From: Mycobacterium sp. MS1601
GTDB lineage: Bacteria > Actinomycetota > Actinomycetes > Mycobacteriales > Mycobacteriaceae
Length of the DNA stretch: 64,000 bases
Direction: 5' to 3'
Assembly: GCF_001984215.1 (NCBI RefSeq)
Contig: NZ_CP019420.1
Coordinates: 2,604,001 to 2,668,000, forward strand
A program made the position numbers and the translations under genes. This document shows positions 60,001-64,000 of this stretch, one piece after another. How positions within the stretch are numbered: position 1 is the stretch's first letter; the number at the start of each line of letters is the position of its first letter. Under the pieces are notes generated by a model, which was given only the letters and a program-made list of their open reading frames with translations, ran no database searches and had not been told where the DNA came from.

Positions 60001-60903
60001 TTAGATCCGTCCGTCCGGGAACATCGTCTTGACCGCCCGGGTGACGTTGTTGCGCGCGGTGGCGGCATCGGTGGGATCCAGGGAACCGATGGCCATGACG
60101 AAGCGGCGGTCGGGCCCGATGGCACCGGTGGAGACATGTAACTGATTGCCGCCGTTCCAGCAGCAGAACCAACCCTGCTTGACGGCTACCGGCTCAGCAG
60201 AGAGCCCGTCGGGGATGCCAAACCGCTGTGGGTATCCGTCATTGCCCGACGGGGTGAACTGGGCGAGGTTGCTCAAGATCGTGTCGGCCTGCTCACGGGG
60301 TAGCCCGCCAGTGCCGTCCAACAGCATCGCGTAATAGCGCACCAGATCGGTGGCGGTGCTTTGTGTGACGTCCCAGTGCCCGTTGTACGGGGCAGTGGTT
60401 CCCGCAAGACCGTAACGCGCCTTGATCCGGGAGATGATCGCGTTTCCGCCGCTGCGGTCCCAAAAGCTCTGCGCCGCACTGTCATCGGAGGAGCGCAACA
60501 TGACGTCGAGCGATCTGCGGTCGGCGGCGCTCAGTTCCGTTTCACCCTGGGACTCCTGCAGTAACAGGTCGTCGGCGATGAACAGCTTCACCACCGAGGC
60601 GATGGGGAAGGGCTGGCTGTTGCCGTTGGTCACCAGCTGGCCGGTGTCGCGGTCCAATACCGCCGTCTCGATGGTGGCACCGGACTGTGCGGCATCATCG
60701 GTGGCCTGACGTGTCCGCGCCTCGAGCCCGTCGAACGGCGCGGTCACCTCCACCGCCGGCGCCTGAGGTAGCACCGGAACAGGAGCCTGCGGGGTGACCT
60801 CGGCTGCAGGCGGCATTCCCGAGACTTGCGCTTCGCACCCGCCGATCAGCAGCGCCACGCTGAGAATCGTCACCCCACCCAGGGCCCACCGCAGCCGTCG
60901 CAT
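60001..60903 (-). CDS. Class-A beta-lactamase-fold lipoprotein (LppW-like)
   Basis: A 300-aa lipoprotein: signal ALGGVTILSVALLIGG then lipobox Cys (GGCEAQ). The serine-hydrolase fold has SxxK in PIASVVKLFIAD, an SDD in place of SDN (LRSSDDSAAQ), and KQGW where beta-lactamases have KTG. The Glu166 region is not recognisable. In M. tuberculosis LppW has this arrangement, as I recall. Probably a penicillin-recognising cell-envelope protein rather than an effective beta-lactamase. Divergent from the glycosidase gene. Confidence 0.8.
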   Translation of the reverse strand: MRRLRWALGGVTILSVALLIGGCEAQVSGMPPAAEVTPQAPVPVLPQAPAVEVTAPFDGLEARTRQATDDAAQSGATIETAVLDRDTGQLVTNGNSQPFPIASVVKLFIADDLLLQESQGETELSAADRRSLDVMLRSSDDSAAQSFWDRSGGNAIISRIKARYGLAGTTAPYNGHWDVTQSTATDLVRYYAMLLDGTGGLPREQADTILSNLAQFTPSGNDGYPQRFGIPDGLSAEPVAVKQGWFCCWNGGNQLHVSTGAIGPDRRFVMAIGSLDPTDAATARNNVTRAVKTMFPDGRI

Positions 60904-61021
60904 GTTCTCAGGTTAGCCGCAGGGCGTCAGTTGTTCGCTTTGGTAACAGGTCGCCACCCGATCGGTTGCAGAATGAATTCACGTCTGGAAGCCGGCAGCA
61001 CCCAGCAAATAGGTTTTTCGG

Positions 61022-62140
61022 GTGCGTCGCCGAACCGTCCTCCAGCTTTCTGCCCTGGTGGCTGCGGCAGCGGCGCTGGGCCACGCCCCGATCGCATCGG
61101 CGGCAGGTACGCGCTGGACCGCGGATCAGGCCAATGCCTGGTATCAACAGCAGGGCTGGCTGGTCGGCGCCAACTACATCCCGGCCACGTCCAGCAACCA
61201 GCTCGAGATGTGGCAGGCAGGCACCTACGACCCCCGGCGCATCAACGGTGAGCTGCAGGTGGCACGTCAGATCGGGTTCAACACCGTCCGGGTGTTCCTG
61301 CACGACCAGCTCTGGGCCCAGGATCGGGCGGGGTTCCTGCAGCGAGTGAACCAATTCGTCGGCATCGCCTCCAGCCACGGCATCAAACCGCTGTTCGTCC
61401 TCTTCGACTCCTGCTGGGACCCACACCCGAGAATCGGTCCCCAAAAGGCCCCGACCGCAGGCGTGCACAACTCCCGGTGGGTGCAGGGTCCCGGCGCCGC
61501 GCTCATCGACAAACCGGAGTACCAGCCCATCCTCCGCGACTATGTCACCGGAGTCATCGGGGCCTTCCGCAATGACGGTCGCGTGCTGGGCTGGGACCTG
61601 TGGAATGAGCCGGACAACCCGGCACCCCAGTACAGCGCCGTCGAGCGCAGCGACAAGGAAGAGGTCGTCGGCAAGCTGCTGCCGCAGGTGTTCCAATGGG
61701 CTCGTTCGGTCAACCCCGCTCAGCCGCTGACCAGCGGCGTATGGCGAGGATCGTTTCGCAACCCGACTGGCATCGCCGCGATGCAACTGGACAACTCCGA
61801 CATCATCACGTTCCACAGCTACGCAGAACCAGAGACGTTCGAGGACAAGATCGACGAACTCGCGCCGCTCGGACGGCCGATCCTGTGCACCGAGTACCTG
61901 GCCCGCGAGGACGGCTGCACCGTCGAAGACATCCTGCCGATCGCCAAACGGCGCGGGGTGGGTGCCTACAACTGGGGTCTGATCGCCGGCCGCACACAGA
62001 CCTACTTCCCGTGGGATTCCTGGGATGACCCGTACGACGACATCCCGGAACAGTGGATGCACGACCTGGTCCACCCCGACGGCCGGGCCTTTCGCGCAAG
62101 TGAGATCCAGACCATCCAGACACTGGCCAGAAGCGTCTGA
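61022..62140 (+). CDS. Secreted glycoside hydrolase family 5-like beta-glycosidase
   Basis: A 372-aa protein with a signal peptide containing a weak Tat-like MRRRTVLQLSALVAAAAALG, cut near IASAAG. The barrel shows family 5 landmarks: GFNTVRVFLHDQLW, the acid/base Glu in GWDLWNEPDNP, a histidine in ITFHSYAEP, and the nucleophile Glu in PILCTEYLAR. Actinobacterial relatives are annotated cellulase or 1,4-beta-xylanase; the polysaccharide target is unknown. Start is GTG 61022; no strong ribosome site. Confidence 0.87.
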   Translation: MRRRTVLQLSALVAAAAALGHAPIASAAGTRWTADQANAWYQQQGWLVGANYIPATSSNQLEMWQAGTYDPRRINGELQVARQIGFNTVRVFLHDQLWAQDRAGFLQRVNQFVGIASSHGIKPLFVLFDSCWDPHPRIGPQKAPTAGVHNSRWVQGPGAALIDKPEYQPILRDYVTGVIGAFRNDGRVLGWDLWNEPDNPAPQYSAVERSDKEEVVGKLLPQVFQWARSVNPAQPLTSGVWRGSFRNPTGIAAMQLDNSDIITFHSYAEPETFEDKIDELAPLGRPILCTEYLAREDGCTVEDILPIAKRRGVGAYNWGLIAGRTQTYFPWDSWDDPYDDIPEQWMHDLVHPDGRAFRASEIQTIQTLARSV

Positions 62141-62208
62141 CACCACCGTTTCGTGAACACAATGAGCGCAACCTGGCGCCGGCACCGCCAGGTCAGGACG
62201 ATGGACGC

Positions 62209-63063
62209 ATGAGCGTCGTTTCCCCGCCGAGAGCCGAACGTGTCCGCAAACCGCACTGGTCGTTGGCGCGGACATGGCTGCTGCAGCCAGGGCTTCCCGG
62301 TGGCGATGAGGCGTTCGACACCGCGGTTGCCGGCAGCGCCGACGTAGTCGTGCTCGACATCGAAGACGGCCTGCCCGACAGCCAGAAAGCAGCTGGTCGC
62401 CGATCGGTCGCCGGCTGGTTGGACGCCGGGCAGCAGGCGTGGGTGCGGATCAGCTGCGTGAGCACGCTGGATTGGGCGGCGGACCTGGACGCCGTGGCGG
62501 ACCTACCGGGATTGTCCGGGGTGATGCTGGCCAAGGCCGAGTCCGCCGACGACATCGCCGCGACCACCGACCGGCTGCCTGCGGGGACGCCGGTGGTGGC
62601 TCTCGTCGAGTCGGCCCTGGGGATCGAGTCGGCCCTCGACATCGCCCGGACGCCCGGGTGCTCACGGATCGCCTTCGGGGTCGGTGACTTCCGGCGTGAC
62701 ACCGGGATGAGCGATGACCCGGCGGTCCTGGCTTACGCGCGTGCCAGGCTGGTGATCGCCAGCCGGGCTGCAGCGCTACCTGCTCCGATCGACGGCCCAA
62801 CGTTGCGTACCGCGACCGAGCACCTGACCCGCGACACGGGGGTGGCCAAGGCTGCCGGGATGACCGGACGGCTGTGTCTGGAGCTCGCCCACACCGAGAC
62901 AGTCAATTCACTGCTGAGCCCGTCGCCACTGGAGATCGACGAGGCACGTCGCACCCTCGCGCGGCTGGACGCACCCACCGGTGTCTACGACGGCAGCGTC
63001 GGTCCCACCCGGGCCCGCGCCGAAGCGGTACTCGACCTCGCAGCCAAGCTCGGCCTGGTCTGA
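62209..63063 (+). CDS. CoA-ester lyase (HpcH/HpaI aldolase family, CitE-like)
   Basis: A 284-aa TIM-barrel lyase related to the citrate-lyase beta subunit and malyl/citramalyl-CoA lyases. Key segments are TWLLQPGLPGGDEAF, VVLDIEDGLPDSQK (metal-binding acid), the Arg-containing VRISCVSTLDW, MLAKAESADDIA, VALVESALGIESA and a late FGVGDFRRDTGMS. ATG 62209 follows GGACGC. It should cleave a beta-hydroxyacyl-CoA to acetyl-CoA and a glyoxylate or pyruvate; substrate not determinable. It precedes a decayed gene on the same strand. Confidence 0.86.
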   Translation: MSVVSPPRAERVRKPHWSLARTWLLQPGLPGGDEAFDTAVAGSADVVVLDIEDGLPDSQKAAGRRSVAGWLDAGQQAWVRISCVSTLDWAADLDAVADLPGLSGVMLAKAESADDIAATTDRLPAGTPVVALVESALGIESALDIARTPGCSRIAFGVGDFRRDTGMSDDPAVLAYARARLVIASRAAALPAPIDGPTLRTATEHLTRDTGVAKAAGMTGRLCLELAHTETVNSLLSPSPLEIDEARRTLARLDAPTGVYDGSVGPTRARAEAVLDLAAKLGLV

Positions 63064-63094
63064 CTGCGGAGCTGATCTCCTCGATCTGTAGTGA

Positions 63095-63425
63095 GAACGC
63101 ACCGACGGTTTCGACGCGCGCCTGTCGTCCGCGCCGGCGGTTCGCGGAAAAATCGAGGAATGGCCTGACATCGACCCGGAGGCGTGGGTAGCGCCGAATG
63201 CGGTGATCGCCGGTGACGTGACGATCTGTGCTGGAGCCAGTGTGTGGTTCAACGCGGTGATCCGCGCAGAGGAGGCGCCGATCTGGATCGGGCCCGGTAC
63301 CAGCGTCCAGGTCGGAGCGGTGCTGGACACCGAGGTCCACGCCCCGCTGCACATCGGAGCGGGAGTCGCCCTCGGCCACAACGCAACCTGCACGGATGCT
63401 GCGTGACCTGTATCGCGCAGCCATG
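63095..63425 (+). pseudogene. Decayed gamma-carbonic-anhydrase-like gene
   Basis: A left-handed-beta-helix (hexapeptide) protein remnant. The frame is closed upstream by TGA at 63092. Homology-like sequence begins EEWPDIDPEAWVAPNAV, then VIAGDVTICAGASVWFNAVI and GAGVALGHNAT. The frame ends CTDAA-stop, while the +1 frame continues HGCCVTC, matching the family's HNAxLHGC pattern, so one base seems lost near 63390-63396. The remaining half of the usual 170-180 aa is missing, and the oxidase gene starts on the other strand within 21 bp. No good start codon. A broken gene. Confidence 0.7.
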
Positions 63426-63445
63426 CAAGGGGCCGGCGGACCGGC

Positions 63446-64000
63446 TCAGCTGCCCAGCATCCCGTCGGGGCACAACAGGTGATGCGGATCCAAGGCCTCC
63501 TTCACGGCCCGGTGTACCTCCATGCCCACCGGGCCCAGTTCGCGTTGCAGCCAGCCGCGCTTGAGTCTGCCCACTCCGTGCTCACCGGTGATGGTGCCCC
63601 CCAAACGAAGCGCCGCCTCGGTGATCGCGTCGAAGGCGGACGTCGCCGCAGTCCTGCTGACCGGATCCGACTCGTCGAAGATCACCGTCGGATGCAGATT
63701 TCCGTCCCCGGCGTGTCCGAACACTCCGATGGTCAGGCCGGTGCGCCGGGCGATGGTCTCGATGTCGGCAATCAGATCGGTCACGGCGGTCACCGGAACG
63801 CATACGTCGTCGAGCAACCAGTCGCCCATCCGCTCCAGCGCAGGCAGTGCAAGCCGGCGTGCTTCGAGAAGCATGGCGCCCTCGGCGGCGTCGTCGGTGT
63901 CGACGATGTCCACCGCGCCCGCGGCGTTGCACAGTTCGGTGACGCGCTGCATATCACCGTGGTCACACTCCATCAGCAGCACCGCCGCCACTTCGGCGCC
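63446..64000 (-). CDS. FAD-linked oxidase C-terminal part (GlcD-like), partial at window end
   Basis: The last 184 codons of a glycolate oxidase/D-lactate dehydrogenase-type flavoprotein; the 5' part lies beyond the window. The C-terminal domain has CVPVTAVTDLIADIETIARR, FGHAGDGNLHPTVIFDE (metal/substrate histidines), TGEHGVGRLKRGWLQRELGP and the ending DPHHLLCPDGMLGS. These enzymes oxidise 2-hydroxyacids such as D-lactate, glycolate or 2-hydroxyglutarate. The visible region resembles a GlcD-type subunit; substrate unknown. Confidence 0.9.
   Translation of the reverse strand, partial: GAEVAAVLLMECDHGDMQRVTELCNAAGAVDIVDTDDAAEGAMLLEARRLALPALERMGDWLLDDVCVPVTAVTDLIADIETIARRTGLTIGVFGHAGDGNLHPTVIFDESDPVSRTAATSAFDAITEAALRLGGTITGEHGVGRLKRGWLQRELGPVGMEVHRAVKEALDPHHLLCPDGMLGS

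Noticed and set aside
1..64000. tRNA, rRNA, CRISPR, insertion sequence or attachment site
   Set aside because: I scanned for cloverleaf-like ends, regularly spaced direct repeats and transposase or integrase motifs and found none I could support.

Overview
The window is high-GC actinobacterial DNA, most likely from a rapidly growing mycobacterium (Mycolicibacterium-like). The clues are an Rv1733c-type membrane protein, a GAF-ANTAR regulator, a DUF1906 secreted protein, an LppW-like lipoprotein, an acidic repeat surface protein without a sortase motif, many GTG starts and many 4-nt ATGA/GTGA overlaps. I saw no rRNA, tRNA, CRISPR array, transposase or phage gene.

Region by region. 0.1-6.2 kb: a TetR/SDR divergent pair, a ketopantoate-reductase-like gene, and two paralogous acyl-CoA-dehydrogenase-fold enzymes around an Rrf2 (NsrR/IscR-like) regulator with an NsrR-like operator in front. 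6.2-12.2 kb (minus strand): a CUT2 (ribose-type) ABC importer with an amidohydrolase and an XRE-cupin regulator, divergent from a flavin monooxygenase resembling the vitamin-B6-ring-opening enzyme MHPCO. 13.7-27.6 kb: a hydroxypyridine catabolic island. It has a GntR regulator, an Amt-family transporter lacking both twin histidines, and an eleven-gene plus-strand operon. That operon encodes all steps from 2,5-dihydroxypyridine to fumarate (NicX, NicD, NicF and NicE homologues), a molybdenum hydroxylase with a separate SRPBCC protein, a two-subunit PEP-synthase-like (phenylphosphate-synthase-like) kinase and an HD-type hydrolase. This matches what I recall of the 3-hydroxypyridine (3hpd) cluster of Ensifer. 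The HD hydrolase suggests a phosphorylate-hydroxylate-dephosphorylate cycle.

27.6-37.3 kb: regulators and stress functions (Rv1733c-like, GAF-ANTAR, STAS, bacterial histone-fold DUF1931, AraC, ECF sigma, formaldehyde dehydrogenase, aldo/keto reductase, PucR). 37.4-41.5 kb: a MEDS sensor followed by a group-2 soluble diiron (toluene-type) monooxygenase operon whose alpha subunit carries an in-frame stop and which has no reductase gene. 41.5-52.7 kb: a DUF305 lipoprotein unit, then a chaperone/redox island (Hsp20, stress membrane protein, DnaK, GrpE, DnaJ, CbpM-like, ClpB, thioredoxin 2, UBP zinc finger, frameshifted cyclic-nucleotide-domain/TrxR-like flavoprotein). 52.7-64 kb: epoxide hydrolase, CGNR regulator and mostly exported proteins, then a CitE-like lyase, a decayed gamma-carbonic-anhydrase gene and the 3' part of a GlcD-type oxidase that runs off the window.

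In the central island, substrate would enter perhaps through the Amt-like protein, be activated and hydroxylated to 2,5-dihydroxypyridine, be cleaved by the dioxygenase, and then lose formate and ammonia to give maleate and fumarate for the TCA cycle. The divergent GntR side probably senses the substrate. Family assignments come from motif recognition without database searches. Operators and promoters are inferred from symmetry and spacing only.
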